Assembly (NCBI GenBank): GCA_022376925.1
Contig: JAIOJX010000031.1
Span: 136,108,854-136,172,853, forward strand
Origin: Tragulus kanchil
Taxonomy: Eukaryota; Chordata; Mammalia; Artiodactyla; Tragulidae
Direction of reading: 5' to 3'
DNA length: 64,000 nt
Shown here piece by piece: positions 12,340 to 23,943 of this stretch. How positions within the stretch are numbered: the first letter of the stretch is position 1; the number at the start of each line of letters is the position of its first letter. The notes beneath the pieces were generated by a model. That model made no database searches and was not told where the DNA came from. It worked only from the letters and a program-made list of their open reading frames with translations. A program made the translations under genes and the position numbers.

Positions 12340-12565
12340 CTCTAGAATAGTGGAGTAAAATGACTGTTTGTAAAATAACTGTTTCATGATATTAAATTCC
12401 CCCCTCACCAAAATCCTTAAATATTGACGCTCCTCCTGCTGCCTAACTTCGGAGCAGTCTCTCAGAGCTATCTGGGGTGCTGCCTCCTGGATGCAGTCCT
12501 AATTATGTCCCAAATAAAACTTAACCCACGACTCTCAAGTTGTTCCTCTTTTTTAGTCGACAAAC
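12340..12565 (+). mobile_element. Endogenous-retrovirus LTR-like segment
   Basis: It contains a polyadenylation signal (AATAAA within 'cccaaataaaacttaac') about 65 bases after 'tctctcagagctatctgg', a T-rich run and a CA end ('tagtcgaca'), the layout of R-U5 in a retroviral LTR. No flanking gag, pol or env was seen. It interrupts or abuts the 3' side of the L1. The same block recurs at 13431-13656. Confidence 0.55.
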
Positions 12566-12599
12566 CCTATACTATATTATGTAAAAGAGATAACTATCG

Positions 12600-12770
12600 T
12601 CAATGCACTGTGGGGTAAGGGATCGTACATGGAGACTATGCAATGGGCCTGGAGGGATGGGATGAGGGGGAATGGGAGGTACATGTGACTAATCTGGAAT
12701 TATACATATCTGTAAACAACAAAACTCAGTAAAATCGAAAAAGCAAAATAAAAAAATCCTTGGGATTGTG
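12600..12770 (+). repeat. Unnamed dispersed repeat 3' end
   Basis: G-rich 'gggatgagggggaatgggag' is followed by 'ggtacatgtgactaatctgg', 'ctgtaaacaacaaaactc' and an A-rich tail. The last 90 bases resemble 53295-53375 in GPT2 intron 2, so this looks like the 3' end of a retroposed family, perhaps an L1 3' untranslated region. It is repeated at 13691-13861 by duplication D. Confidence 0.45.
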
Positions 12771-12827
12771 AATAACAACAACAACAAAAGTTCAGTCACA
12801 GTCCCCAATTTCCTTTCAAGTTATGTT

Positions 12828-13230
12828 ACCCGAAAGCCTGTGGGTGTCCAGCCAAAAGACACAGCAAAGCCAAAGACGGGGAGAAGGAAGGATTTATTAT
12901 TACTTGCAGGGAGTAAGAACACCAGGTATCTTTCTCAAAGCAGTGTCTCCCTTAACAGCAAAGTTGGGGATGTTTTAAGCTAAGGGTATGTGCTTGGGGG
13001 ATAGGCAGAGTCCAAGTTTTAGTGGACTGAAGTCACAACGGTTAGGAAAGGTCAACGTCATCATCCCTCAGGTTCCAGTTTATCTAGTGGTTGAGCACCT
13101 CAGGTTAATCTTTACCTCTGAAACAGAATTTGGAGTCTTTGCTACTGATATCTTTGCAATTGTTACTTCTGCCACATAACCGTTGTTTGCTTCTACATTC
13201 TTTTGTTCCTCAAGATCATCCCTTGCTGAG
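12828..13230 (-). mobile_element. LTR-like sequence, antisense
   Basis: The reverse strand contains AATAAA (in 'gaaggatttattattact' as read on +) about 70 bases from the left edge and no coding region. This matches an antisense solo LTR of an endogenous retrovirus. It recurs at 13919-14320 through duplication D. The assignment rests on layout only. Confidence 0.4.
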
Positions 13231-14365
13231 GGAACTAAAAGGTACAATGGGAAAGTCTGGGGAAAACTGGATAGCTACATGCAAAAAACTGAAGTTGGAA
13301 CATTCTCAAAGATAAACTCAAAATGGATTAAAGACCTACATGTAAGACCAGAGACCATAAAACTCTTGGAGGAGAATATTGACAACATACTCAGCGACAG
13401 AAACCAAAACAAGATCTTCTAAGACACGCCCTCTAGAATAGTGGAGTAAAATGACTGTTTGTAAAATAACTGTTTCATGATATTAAATTCCCCCCTCACC
13501 AAAATCCTTAAATATTGACGCTCCTCCTGCTGCCTAACTTCGGAGCAGTCTCTCAGAGCTATCTGGGGTGCTGCCTCCTGGATGCAGTCCTAATTATGTC
13601 CCAAATAAAACTTAACCCACGACTCTCAAGTTGTTCCTCTTTTTTAGTCGACAAACCCTATACTATATTATGTAAAAGAGATAACTATCGTCAATGCACT
13701 GTGGGGTAAGGGATCGTACATGGAGACTATGCAATGGGCCTGGAGGGATGGGATGAGGGGGAATGGGAGGTACATGTGACTAATCTGGAATTATACATAT
13801 CTGTAAACAACAAAACTCAGTAAAATCGAAAAAGCAAAATAAAAAAATCCTTGGGATTGTGAATAACAACAACAACAAAAGTTCAGTCACAGTCCCCAAT
13901 TTCCTTTCAAGTTATGTTACCCGAAAGCCTGTGGGTGTCCAGCCAAAAGACACAGCAAAGCCAAAGACGGGGAGAAGGAAGGATTTATTATTACTTGCAG
14001 GGAGTAAGAACACCAGGTATCTTTCTCAAAGCAGTGTCTCCCTTAACAGCAAAGTTGGGGATGTTTTAAGCTAAGGGTATGTGCTTGGGGGATAGGCAGA
14101 GTCCAAGTTTTAGTGGACTGAAGTCACAACGGTTAGGAAAGGTCAACGTCATCATCCCTCAGGTTCCAGTTTATCTAGTGGTTGAGCACCTCAGGTTAAT
14201 CTTTACCTCTGAAACAGAATTTGGAGTCTTTGCTACTGATATCTTTGCAATTGTTACTTCTCTCGCCACATAACCGTTGTTTGCTTCTACATTCTTTTGT
14301 TCCCTCAAGATCATCCCTTGAGAACTGTTCAAGGGCAAACATTATGGCCAGGATTAGATCACAAA

Positions 14366-14408
<43 letters not shown>
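14366..14408. repeat. (TG)n microsatellite at the tail of a Bov-tA SINE
   Basis: About 20 TG units lie directly left of the Bov-tA body at 14410. On the minus strand this is a (CA)n 3' tail, a usual companion of Bov-A and Bov-tA elements. Confidence 0.95.
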
Positions 14409-14411
<3 letters not shown>

Positions 14412-14615
14412 ACCCAGTTGTGTCCTACTCTTTGCAACCCTATGAACTGTAGCCCACCAGGTTTCTCTAACTATTGGATTTTCCAAGGCAAGAAAACTGG
14501 AGTTGCCATTTCCTACTCCAGGGGATCTTTCCCACCCAGTTGCAAAACCTGTGCCTCTTGCATCTCCTGCATTGACGGGTGAATTCTTTACCATTGTGCC
14601 ACATGGGAAGTCCAT
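14366..14615 (-). mobile_element. Bov-tA SINE, near full length
   Basis: On the minus strand the tRNA-Glu-like head ('ggacttcccatgtggcacaa') at the right edge is followed by the B-box area, then the BovA body ('ctactctttgcaaccctatg' in reverse), then the CA tail. The order is that of the ruminant Bov-tA family. Confidence 0.9.
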
Positions 14616-15190
14616 AGCAAAATGACTTAGGTCAAAAATGGCTTCCCTTATGTCAAGAAAGTCATGCCTGGTTCTCTTTCTTCAGGGACCCCTAATCAGC
14701 TTATAGATGCAACCTGAGTCACTTGTGGAACGGCTGTGTTAAGTGGAGAGGAGAGTTACAAATAAAATCAGTGTGTTTTGCCACAGATTGAAACAGCTGC
14801 TGCTCCCCAGACTGGCAGCAAAATCATGAATCAGAGTCTGAAGCTCTAGAAAAATGTGAATCAAGTCTCGCTCAATGTGAATCTGACAGTGAGTTGTCCC
14901 TCCTGGCACACCCTCACCCCCAGATCTCCTCTGTTTGCATCACCCCCGAGTATGCAAATAGACTGAACCTGGAAGCTCCTCATTCCAAACTAAGCTTTTC
15001 AAAGGGACCTAATTCCAGTCACCGTGTTTCAGAGCCTTAGGCCAAAGAACCCTACCCTCTTTATCCAGTACTTGCTATACAGAGCATTTTCCTTACTCTC
15101 CCCTCCAGATCATTTAAATTTCTCTCAAAAATAGCAAAGGCTTCTCTAGATCTTGTCCCAAGCCAGTCACTATTGTAAGCGTTGTTGTTG
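14616..15190. other. Intergenic, nothing recognised
   Basis: Mixed-composition sequence with no repeat family or coding signal recognised. Confidence 0.4.
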
Positions 15191-15303
15191 ATGTTACTGT
15201 GCTGTGTGTTAGTCGCTCAGGCATGTCTGACTCTGCAGGGACCAAACCTATGTCTCCTGCATTGCAGGCATTTTCTTTACCATCTGAGCTACCAGGGAAG
15301 CCT
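15190..15303 (-). mobile_element. Bov-tA SINE fragment
   Basis: 'gtgtgttagtcgctcagg' then 'gactctgcagggaccaaacc' and 'ctgagctaccagggaagcc' is a shortened reverse-complement Bov-tA with part of the BovA body deleted. Confidence 0.85.
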
Positions 15304-15332
15304 CAAAGTGTTGTATGTGTAGTTTGATTAAT

Positions 15333-17554
15333 CTTATGGAAGATCTGCTAACATCCCCCATTTTTCAGATAAGAAAGCTGAGGCCAGGCATTTGTTGCCC
15401 AAGGTCATACAGCCCTTAAATGGAAAAGCCAATAATAGAGCCGAAGTCATTCGGCTTCACAGCCCACATTCTCAACCACTATGATGCCTCAAGAAGGAAA
15501 TAAGGGGTCCCAACTAAGCAGAGTCGAGCTATCCCTTGTCACAACCTCACTCTGTTAACCACACTTGATTCCCTCCTCAATCAAGGGATTCTGAAGAAAC
15601 TACTAACTTTGACCAGGTATGAGCCAATTGCTCATGTTCCTGCCTCAGTGATTGGCTCAGGGCTGGGCCTATGACCCAATCAGTCAGTGAGTCTTTTTCC
15701 TGAGGCTTCTGGGAAAAATAAGTCTGCTGTTCCCTCCTGGTTTGGGCAGATGGGAGGAGGAGGAAAGAGGAGCTGCTACAGCATGTTCACTGCTTGGAAG
15801 GGAGGCCTTTAAGGGGGAGCCAATAAGCAAAAAAAACAGAACAAAGAGAGGGACCCATGGCACAAGACTCCAGGACTACTGCCGAAAGTACATAGTGCTG
15901 GACTCATGCCACATGATACAACAAGGCTTTCTGGAGTTGGGCAAGGCATAATGCCATGACCTGATTTGAGCCCTGAATTCAATGATTCCTGAAGTGCCAA
16001 GTACCTCCACGGTCTTTTGTTCCATGAGTCAATGTAACCCTTTTTAAAAGTCATCGTGAGATTTTTCTGGTGGTTCAGTGGTTAAAAATCCACCTTCCAA
16101 TGAAAGGGACAGGGGTCTAAGGTTCACTCCCTGGTCTGGGAACATACCACAAGTCTTTGGACAACTGAGCCCATGTGCTACGTCTACTAAGACCTTGCTC
16201 TGGAGTCCGAGAGCCACAACTGCTCAAGTCAGTGCACACAAGAGCCGGCATTCTACATCAAGAGAAACCACCGTAATGAGAAGCCCACGCACCACAATGG
16301 AGAGTAGCTCCGCCCCACTCACCACAACTAGGGAAAGCCTTTTGCAGTAACAAAGACCCAGGAAACAAACAAACAGAAATCAAATAATACACACAAAATA
16401 ATTTTAATTAAAAATAAAAGCCAATGGGGCTTTCCTGGTGACTTATGGAAGATCTGCTAACATCCCCCATTTTTCAGATAAGAAAGCTGAGGCCAGGCAT
16501 TTGTTGCCCAAGGTCATACAGCCCTTAAATGGAAAAGCCAATAATAGAGCCGAAGTCATTCGGCTTCACAGCCCACATTCTCAACCACTATGATGCCTCA
16601 AGAAGGAAATAAGGGGTCCCAACTAAGCAGAGTCGAGCTATCCCTTGTCACAACCTCACTCTGTTAACCACACTTGATTCCCTCCTCAATCAAGGGATTC
16701 TGAAGAAACTACTAACTTTGACCAGGTATGAGCCAATTGCTCATGTTCCTGCCTCAGTGATTGGCTCAGGGCTGGGCCTATGACCCAATCAGTCAGTGAG
16801 TCTTTTTCCTGAGGCTTCTGGGAAAAATAAGTCTGCTGTTCCCTCCTGGTTTGGGCAGATGGGAGGAGGAGGAAAGAGGAGCTGCTACAGCATGTTCACT
16901 GCTTGGAAGGGAGGCCTTTAAGGGGGAGCCAATAAGCAAAAAAAACAGAACAAAGAGAGGGACCCATGGCACAAGACTCCAGGACTACTGCCGAAAGTAC
17001 ATAGTGCTGGACTCATGCCACATGATACAACAAGGCTTTCTGGAGTTGGGCAAGGCATAATGCCATGACCTGATTTGAGCCCTGAATTCAATGATTCCTG
17101 AAGTGCCAAGTACCTCCACGGTCTTTTGTTCCATGAGTCAATGTAACCCTTTTTAAAAGTCATCGTGAGATTTTTCTGGTGGTTCAGTGGTTAAAAATCC
17201 ACCTTCCAATGAAAGGGACAGGGGTCTAAGGTTCACTCCCTGGTCTGGGAACATACCACAAGTCTTTGGACAACTGAGCCCATGTGCTACGTCTACTAAG
17301 ACCTTGCTCTGGAGTCCGAGAGCCACAACTGCTCAAGTCAGTGCACACAAGAGCCGGCATTCTACATCAAGAGAAACCACCGTAATGAGAAGCCCACGCA
17401 CCACAATGGAGAGTAGCTCCGCCCCACTCACCACAACTAGGGAAAGCCTTTTGCAGTAACAAAGACCCAGGGAAACAAACAAACAGAAATCAAATAATAC
17501 ACACAAAATAATTTTTAATTAAAAAATAAAAGCCAATGTGGGGCTTTCCTGGTG
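15333..17554. repeat. Tandem duplication E (offset 1109)
   Basis: Copy 1 is 15333-16440 and copy 2 is 16442-17554. Copy 1 shows short deletions just before the joint (fewer A, T and G bases around 16400-16430 than at 17510-17545), while the interior is identical. Copy 1 is cut inside a SINE head ('gggctttcctggtg'), and only copy 2 continues into the rest of that SINE. Confidence 0.95.
16060..16425 (+). mobile_element. tRNA-derived SINE, long ART2-like form
   Basis: The head 'tctggtggttcagtggtt', B-box-like 'ggttcactccctggtctgg' and a body with 'gagccacaactgctcaagtc' and 'cccacgcaccacaatgg' before an A-rich tail are typical of the longer artiodactyl ART2/CHR element. It is repeated at 17169-17535. 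Confidence 0.8.
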
Positions 17555-17795
17555 ATCCAATAAGAGTCTGCCTGCCAAAGTATGGGACAAGGGGTCTGGG
17601 AAGATTCCACATGCCACAGGGCGACAAAACCCATGGGCCACAACTACTGAGTCTGCTTGCTGCAACTAGAGAAGTCACCACAATGAGGAGTTCAAGCAAC
17701 TAAAGTAGTCTCCACTCACAACTAGAGAAAGCCTGCACACTGCAACAAAGACCTATCACAGCCATAAATAAACACTTTTTAAATAAATAAAAAAC
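17540..17795 (+). mobile_element. tRNA-derived SINE, ART2-like
   Basis: 'gggctttcctggtgatccaa' head, 'gggaagattccacatgccac', 'gggccacaactactgagtc', then an A-rich 'aaataaataaaaaacc' tail. It is more diverged than the 16060 copy. Confidence 0.8.
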
Positions 17796-18313
17796 CAATG
17801 TGAATATGATTTTCTGCAACTTGAATTACAATTTATCCTAATTAAAACAATCTTGATAATCCTTGTGAAGTTAAGGCCAAAACACCCATTAGTTACCAAT
17901 GCTATGATGAAACAGAGGCTTGCTAATCAGAGATGAAACTTCCCTCAAGGTTCTCACCATGCTAAATAACAGAGAAAGGGTTACATTCCTAATGTCAACT
18001 GTTCTCAAGTTTTACATTTTTGTACAAATGGAGTACAACAGCGGCTCAGATAATCCTCCAAAATAGTTGTCCATGGATTCACTTTTCTAGCTACATTTAA
18101 CTCTGGTTAATGTTAAAATGACTTTAAATGCTCTTTCAGCAAGGCCAAGAGTCATGGATTAGAAGTCTGTTGAAGAAGAGGCAAAGTCAAGCCAGGCACA
18201 GGAGACCTGTGTTGGTGAGGAATGTCCAAAGAGGACTTTAGCCTCTTATAAGGGAATGAATTTGTAAATTATTTGTTCATAAACAAAAATTTAACTTTGA
18301 AATAGATACGGTT
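17796..18313. other. Intergenic, nothing recognised
   Basis: AT-rich sequence with no supported feature. Confidence 0.4.
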
Positions 18314-18445
18314 AGGGACTTCCTTGGCAGTCCAGTAGTTAAGACTCTATTTCCACCACACAGGGCACAGGTTCAATCCCTGGTAGGAGAAAGAAGATCC
18401 TGCATGCTGTGCCATGCAGTCAAGACTTTTTTAAATTAAATCTTT
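18314..18445 (+). mobile_element. tRNA-derived SINE, short CHR-like
   Basis: The head 'gggacttccttggcagtcca', B box 'ggttcaatccctgg', 'gcatgctgtgccatgcagtc' and an A/T-rich tail identify the short element. Confidence 0.85.
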
Positions 18446-18524
18446 TTTTAAAAATAATAGAGTTAAAGGACAAGTCATATAATTGCATAATCTTAAATGG
18501 GTGTTCAATTTTTATTTAGTTATG

Positions 18525-18692
18525 TATTTTTTTAAATATTTATTTATTTAGTTGGCTGTACTGGCTCTTTGCTGTGGCACTTGGAATCTTTAGTTGCAGT
18601 TTGTGGAATCTAGTTTCCTCACCAGGATCGAACCCAGGTTCCCTTCATTGAGAGCACAGAGTCTTAGCCACTGGACCACCTGGGAAGTCCCA
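18525..18692 (-). mobile_element. tRNA-derived SINE, short CHR-like
   Basis: Reverse-strand element with tail 'aatatttatttatttagttg' at the left and head 'ggaccacctgggaagtccc' at the right. It resembles the 4517 element in body sequence. Confidence 0.85.
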
Positions 18693-19019
18693 GTTTTTTG
18701 GTTTTTTTTTTTTTTTTAAATAATGCAACTTATCAAATGAAACATTACATGAAATACTATAGTAAGCATCTGTTGTGTTTCTCTTTCTTTGGCATAGAAT
18801 TTTAAAATGTGGTAGCTTGCTTTCTGGGAAACACCTTCTCCTCTTCACACCTAACTGTGAGTCAGGTTCTAGGTACTTGGTCCTGATCTGGCCATGTGAG
18901 CAAATATAGTAATTTGCTTCCTGAGCTGTCCTGGCTTTCCCCACACTGAACATACTAGAAAGACAAAGCAGTAGTGTAGCAGGAAGGGGAACCTCTTACG
19001 GGACCAGAAAAGGGGTTCT

Positions 19020-19560
19020 TGTCTAACACTTGGAAATGAGTTGTCCCAGGAGACACAGGAACTGACAAAACAAGAGACTTTTGGGGAAGGGGTGCACACG
19101 CGGAGAGCAGTAGAGTAGGAGAACCCAGGAGAACTGCTCTGCCATGTGGTTCACAGTCTCAGGCTTTATGGCAATAATATTAGTTTCTAGGTTATCTTTG
19201 ATCACCTCTCCGCCTTTTGGCTAAAATTGAGTGTAGGTTATCTTTGGCCAATCATTCTCACTCAGGGTCCTTCTTAGTGGCACACACATTGCTCAGCCAA
19301 GATGGGTGCCAGTGAGGATTCTGGGAGGTGATAGGACACATGGCATCTCCTTTTGACCTTTCCTGAATTCTTCTAGTAGGTGGTGGCTCATTAGCTCCTT
19401 GTTCCTTACCAGGATCTCCTGTTGTAAAATAACTCATGCAGATTTTTACTATGATGCCTGGCCAGGGTGTATGGTTTCAGTCAGTATGGCAAAACCAAAA
19501 GCAATGGACAAGGACAACATCTACAACAAAGCCAGGTCAAAGCCCAAAATACAGGAGAGA
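19020..19560 (-). mobile_element. LTR-like endogenous retrovirus remnant
   Basis: Noncoding block with the phrases 'aggttatctttggccaatca', 'cctccttttgacctttcc'-type sequence and 'ttgttccttaccaggatctc', which I associate with ruminant ERV LTRs. No coding region is present and the boundaries are approximate. Confidence 0.4.
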
Positions 19561-19634
19561 GAGGACAACCACTACCACTGAAACCGTGCAACTAAGATTG
19601 GGACTTGAACCCATGGTCTTTTGTTTCTTTTGGC

Positions 19635-19874
19635 CTCTTTTTTTTCTTTTTGTCCATATTTATTCTTCGGCCTGTGTGGGCCTCCCATTGCAGTGGCCTC
19701 TCCTGGAGCAGAGCACTGGCTCTGGGCGCATGAACTCCAGAGCCCTGGCTCGTAATTGGACACACTGGTCCAGCGGCTCTGCAGCACAGGGGATCTTCCC
19801 AGACCAGGGATCGAACTGGTGACCCTTGCACTGTAAGGTGTACTCTTTACCCACTGGGCCACCAGGAAAGCCCT
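19635..19874 (-). mobile_element. Lineage-type tRNA SINE (the 'ggctggaccagtgtgtccaa' family)
   Basis: Right-edge head reads on the minus strand as 'gggctttcctggtggcccag' with A box, then B box (reverse of 'ccagggatcgaactgg'), then a body of 'gtgtgtccaattacgagcc' and 'gcgcccagagccagtgctct' type. It ends with 'ggatgaa'-like tail sequence at the left. This family, not the standard cattle one, dominates the window. Confidence 0.85.
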
Positions 19875-19931
19875 AGCCAAGGTCTTTTTTTTTTTTTAAC
19901 TTTTTTTCCCCCCCATCATGCCTCTTTTTCT

Positions 19932-20148
19932 ATTTTTATTTATTTTCATCCATCTTTTATTCTTTGGCATGTGTGGTCCTCCCATTGCAGCAGCCCTTCT
20001 CATAGCAGAGCACTGACTCTGGGCGCATCGCTCCAGAGCACTGGCTTGCAATTTGATACACCGGATCTTCCCCGGCCTGAGATCGAACCCCAGTGCCCCA
20101 TCCACTGCAAGATGGACTCTTTATCCACTGGACCACCAGGGAAGACCT
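19932..20148 (-). mobile_element. Lineage-type tRNA SINE, internally deleted
   Basis: Same family as 19635-19874 and lying just downstream of it. The 'gagcggctggaccgatgtg' segment is largely missing (direct step from 'caatttgatacacc' to 'ggatcttcc'). Confidence 0.85.
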
Positions 20149-20219
20149 GCCCATTAACTTTTAACTGAGGTCACACACCTGGTCTCAGCACACGCTCAGG
20201 TGTTTGACTTCTCATTGCA

Positions 20220-20690
20220 GAAAAAAATTCAGTGAAAGTAAACTGATAGGCAATAAGTGGACTTATTTGGAGAGAAACACGTTCCACAGAGTCTGGACTA
20301 TCTCAGAAGGTGAGATGGGGCCAAAATATGGTGTGGCTAGTCTTTTATGGTCTGGGTAATTTCATAGGCTAATGAGTTTGAGGATTATTCCAACAACTTG
20401 GGGGCAGAGGGTGGAGAGATTTCCAGAAATTGTGCCACCACCCACTTTTTGGCTTTTTATGGTTAGTCTTGAAACTGTCATGGCGCTGGTAGTGTGTTGT
20501 TTAGCAAGTACTATTATATTATAATAAGCATATAATAAGGCTCAAGGTTGACTGGAAGTCCAATCTTCCGCCATCTTGGACCTAGTTGATTCTAACCAGT
20601 TTTTGTCATGTCCTATGGCTATGTCATTCTTTTAAAGGTTATGACCTATCTCTTTCCCTCCTGTTTTTCCAGCACTGTAAGATCTGTGGG
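20220..20690 (-). mobile_element. LTR-like remnant
   Basis: Noncoding block ending 'ccaatcttccgccatcttgg' followed by 'acctagttgattctaacc', which looks like the U3-side edge of a ruminant ERV LTR in antisense. This is recognition only and the limits are uncertain. Confidence 0.35.
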
Positions 20691-21389
20691 ATATTTACCT
20701 TTATGCAGGAGAAAACCAAGGCAAGAAACAGGGCATCTGTTGGGCCAGCAAAAGGGTATTCATAGGAAGGCAGAATGTGCTGATTTGAGCAAAGCAGTAG
20801 AAACGACAGGGGTTTTGCCTGCTCCAATATCAGATGTGTACAAAAGGTCTCTGATTGAAAAGATACCAGAAATCAAAAGTTAACATAAAAAACCAGAAAA
20901 TTATAGAAATTAAGTGGTAACAGAAAAAACTAGAAATAAATATTTCAGGAATGAAACTAAATCAAAAACAGAAAACTAGAGTGGGTACACATCAAAGATA
21001 TTGCATTTTGAAAACCAGGAGCTGAAAAAAGTTTTTAAATTAAAAGAATAAATAAAAAGGATTCAAGAGAAAGTGACAAATACTGAAACCATTTAAATAA
21101 GATGCAATATATTAAAATAAGAGTAATTGTGAAAGAAAATCAAAACAAGGGAACAATTACCAAGTACTCAAAATTACAATTAAAGAAAACTGTCTTGAAA
21201 TAAGATTTGAAACTACATATTGAAAAGGCATATTGAAAACTTATACCAAAAAATACTAACCCAGAAGACCAACACCAAGAAATATTTTAGACTTTAAAGG
21301 AAAATAATTAAATTGGCCCTTTTTTGCATCAAGGCAAAAGGCCAAGTGAATTTTGATGGAAAGAAATATAGATTTTCATTAAACTTGAA
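20691..21389. other. Intergenic A-rich sequence
   Basis: A-rich on the plus strand, possibly decayed LINE, but no conserved ORF1 or ORF2 motif can be read. Confidence 0.35.
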
Positions 21390-21575
21390 ACAGCCTCTCT
21401 TGTCGCAGAGCATCGGCTCTGGGTGCATGCGCTCCAGAGCTCCAGCTCGGTTGTTTGACATATCCGTCCAGCCGCTCCGTGGCACATGGGATCTTCCCAG
21501 GCCAGGGATGGAACTGGCCCCCATTGAACTGCAAGGCAGTATCCTTACCCACTGGACCACCAAGGAAGCACTGAG
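21390..21575 (-). mobile_element. Lineage-type tRNA SINE, tail-truncated
   Basis: Right-edge head from 'ggaccaccaaggaagcac', B-box region 'ccagggatggaactgg', and body up to 'gtcgcagagcatcggctctg'. The distal tail is missing. Confidence 0.85.
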
Positions 21576-21789
21576 CCAAAGGTTTTGTATCCAGCTGAAT
21601 AAGTATCCAACTGGGTAAAAGGGCACGGAAACAAACAACATGTCATCAACATGCAAAAGCTCAGGTAATCTTGCTTAGATTTCTGGTCACTTTGAAAAAG
21701 AGGTGCTTGCTTAGATTTCTGGTCACTTTGTAAAAGAGGTGTTTGTGATTGATATTCACCTTATAATAATTCACTAATTTATATGTTTG

Positions 21790-22013
21790 GTATGTGTGTG
21801 TGTGCTAAGTTGCTTCAGCCGTGTCCTATTCTTTGCACCCCTATGGACTTAGCCTGCCAGCCTCCTCAGGCAGTTCTCCAGGCAAGAATACTGGAACAGG
21901 TTGCCATTCTCTTCTTCAGGGGATTTTCCCAACCCAGGGATCAAATCCGTGTCTCTTGCATCTCTTGCACTGGCAGACAGGTTCTTTACTACTAGCATCA
22001 CCTGAGAAGCCCA
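21790..22013 (-). mobile_element. Bov-tA SINE
   Basis: TG tail, 'gctaagttgcttcagccgtg', 'caggcaagaatactggaaca' and head 'catcacctgagaagccc' give the complete reverse-complement order of a Bov-tA. Confidence 0.9.
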
Positions 22014-22249
22014 TGTTAGGTATAGTTTTATATAAATGTGTTTGACTTTTTAATAAGTTTAAAAAAATAGACAATTATCCTTAGATTTGAATATGGGCTA
22101 AGGAGCTATTATTTAGGCATGATATAATAGCACTGTAGTTATGTAGTATGTCCTTACCTTTTTGGAGATGCATGCTGAAAAGTTTACTGTAATTCACTTT
22201 AAAATGTTCTAACAAAATAAAATTGATTTTATACAATTTGTTACTTTAA

Positions 22250-22515
22250 TTTTTAAATTGAGTTATAAAATACATTATACATTACATAAAGATCTTAGCT
22301 ATTATAGTTATGTGAGTATTGATAAATGCCATTACCCTATCAAAATACAGAATGCTTTCCTCAGAAAATTTTCTCCTGGCTCTCCCCAGTGAATCTCCTC
22401 TCCTGCTCCCATTGAGGGAACTGTTGCTTTGATTATCTTTTTTGCCATTGATTAGTTTTATCTGATCTAGAAGTTCATATAACAGAATTATGCAATACAT
22501 ACTCTTTAGACACAC
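22250..22515 (-). mobile_element. Old L1 fragment (3' region)
   Basis: 'aaattgagttataaaatac', 'gataaatgccattaccctat', and 'tagaagttcatataacagaa' followed by 'gcaatacatactcttt' resemble the antisense 3' region of ancient mammalian L1 elements. Confidence 0.55.
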
Positions 22516-22824
22516 ATTTGTTTTTTACATTCTTAATATCCCTGAAATTGGAAAGTATCTAAGAAATTGGTGGTGCCTTAACAATAAAATGGCACTATTT
22601 TCTTCTTTTTATTGTTTTATAAAATAATGGAGTATCTTATAGTCAATATCACCTTTAATTTGATGAAGTATATTATATACAGATAAAGCAAATATGGCAA
22701 AAGAGCTGTTGACTCTAGTTGGTGGTATATGGATGTCTTTTTCTGTGAGTCTGAAAATTTTATATAAGAGTTTACTAAGAATATAAATAAATAAAAAGAT
22801 ACCACAATTGTTATATCTTTTTAA

Positions 22825-22915
22825 AATGTATGTTCATTGGAGGATTATTACTTTACAATATTGTAATGGTTTGTTGTATCTAGCTTTGACCTATTTGTCC
22901 CCCTTAACTACAGTG
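22825..22915 (-). mobile_element. L1 3' untranslated fragment
   Basis: 'cattggaggattattacttt' then 'acaatattgtaatggtttg' resembles the reverse complement of the ruminant L1 3' end. It is repeated at 23944-24015 by duplication F, which starts within it. Confidence 0.6.
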
Positions 22916-23639
22916 ATTCTTAACTAATGGAATTGGTTGGAATCTTTCTTGTCCTCTGCAAGGCTCTGATTATAGTAAGAATGGGGACACTCTAAATAGA
23001 CTAGTACAGGATTATCAGGTCTTTGTTAAGCTTTGCCTTTTTCTCACATACATCATTTTTCTTCACTCTATTTCCCCAAACTTTTCAAAAGCCCAGCGTT
23101 TCTGTCATTTGTGTCCTAAGGCAGTGAGAAAGGGGAGCTCTGTACTTGTGACCAGAGTGTCTAATCTAGCATCTAACCCCAAGCTGAAAGCCCGAGTCTG
23201 CGGCGAGAGGGGAAAGCTGGGGGCCCAGTATGAGGGCCTTGACGCTGGAAGGTGAAGGTGTGGGTCCTTTAAGTAAAGAAACACTTCCAGTAGCTCCTTG
23301 TGAGTGGTGCTTCTGGTTTGAGAGCTGACACTTCGGTTTGCACTTATTGGGACAATGCCTGTGGTCAGCAGGCCCTTGTCCTCATCATCCAGGACTTGCA
23401 CCCCTGCTGTGTCATCCACCAGAAATGGTCCTGAAAGATCTGAATTTCTTTTTTGTCACCTTTAGGAAGAAGCTTTATGCTCTTTGTAGGAAGAGAACGT
23501 GGTTCCATCCTGCATATATCACTTTATCCGCTGGCAGAATTACAGCTGATCACGTCATGGCACAGAAGTAGGTTTCCAAGGGGAAAATTCTGATTCTGCC
23601 GTGAGACAAACCATGTGGTCCAGAAGAAAGCTGCAGCTC

Positions 23640-23770
23640 TTCCATTCCCAGTTTCCTTATCTGTATGACAGGTTCATAGCACCCATCTCTCAGGGTGGTT
23701 GAAAACTGAATAAGAAAACAAAAGGGAAATCACTTAGAAGACTGTAAAACTACTTTCAGTGTGAGCAGTT
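23640..23770 (+). mobile_element. MIR fragment
   Basis: 'cagtttccttatctgtatga' followed by 'cagggtggttgaaaactg' is the conserved MIR core side. It occurs again near 24740 and 26000 through duplications F and G. Confidence 0.55.
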
Positions 23771-23828
23771 AACTTTTTCCTGAGAAGAGAGAGAAACACT
23801 CGTCAACTGAAAATAAAAACACAACCTA

Positions 23829-23943
23829 GGGCTTCCCTGGTGGTCCAGTGGGTAAGGACACCGCCTTGCAGTGCAAGGGGCACCGGTTCGATCCTGACCT
23901 GGGAAGATCCCACGTGCCGTGGGCGGCTGGACTGATGTGTCCA
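23829..23943 (+). mobile_element. Lineage-type tRNA SINE head (cut by duplication joint)
   Basis: First 115 bases of the 24931 element. It stops at 'gatgtgtccaatt' where duplication F restarts. Confidence 0.9.

Larger units (their letters stand above)
12171..14320. repeat. Tandem duplication D (offset about 1091)
   Basis: Copy 1 is 12171 to about 13225 and copy 2 is 13262 to 14320. Between them, 13235-13261 is a compressed, error-bearing version of 12121-12180 ('aaaggtacaatggga' then a jump to 'ggggaaaactgg'), so copy 2 really starts about 25 bases earlier in damaged form. The end of copy 1 also lacks a few bases present in copy 2 (near 13172 versus 14263). Confidence 0.95.

Noticed and set aside
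14366..14408. Possible CRISPR-like or other array signal from short repeats
   Set aside because: It is a plain TG microsatellite at a SINE tail. No repeat-spacer structure exists anywhere in the window.
19572..19620. tRNA-like or primer-binding-site-like sequence ('gggacttgaacccatgg')
   Set aside because: It resembles a tRNA T-arm, but no cloverleaf can be formed around it and it borders a SINE; not supportable as a tRNA gene or a retroviral primer site.
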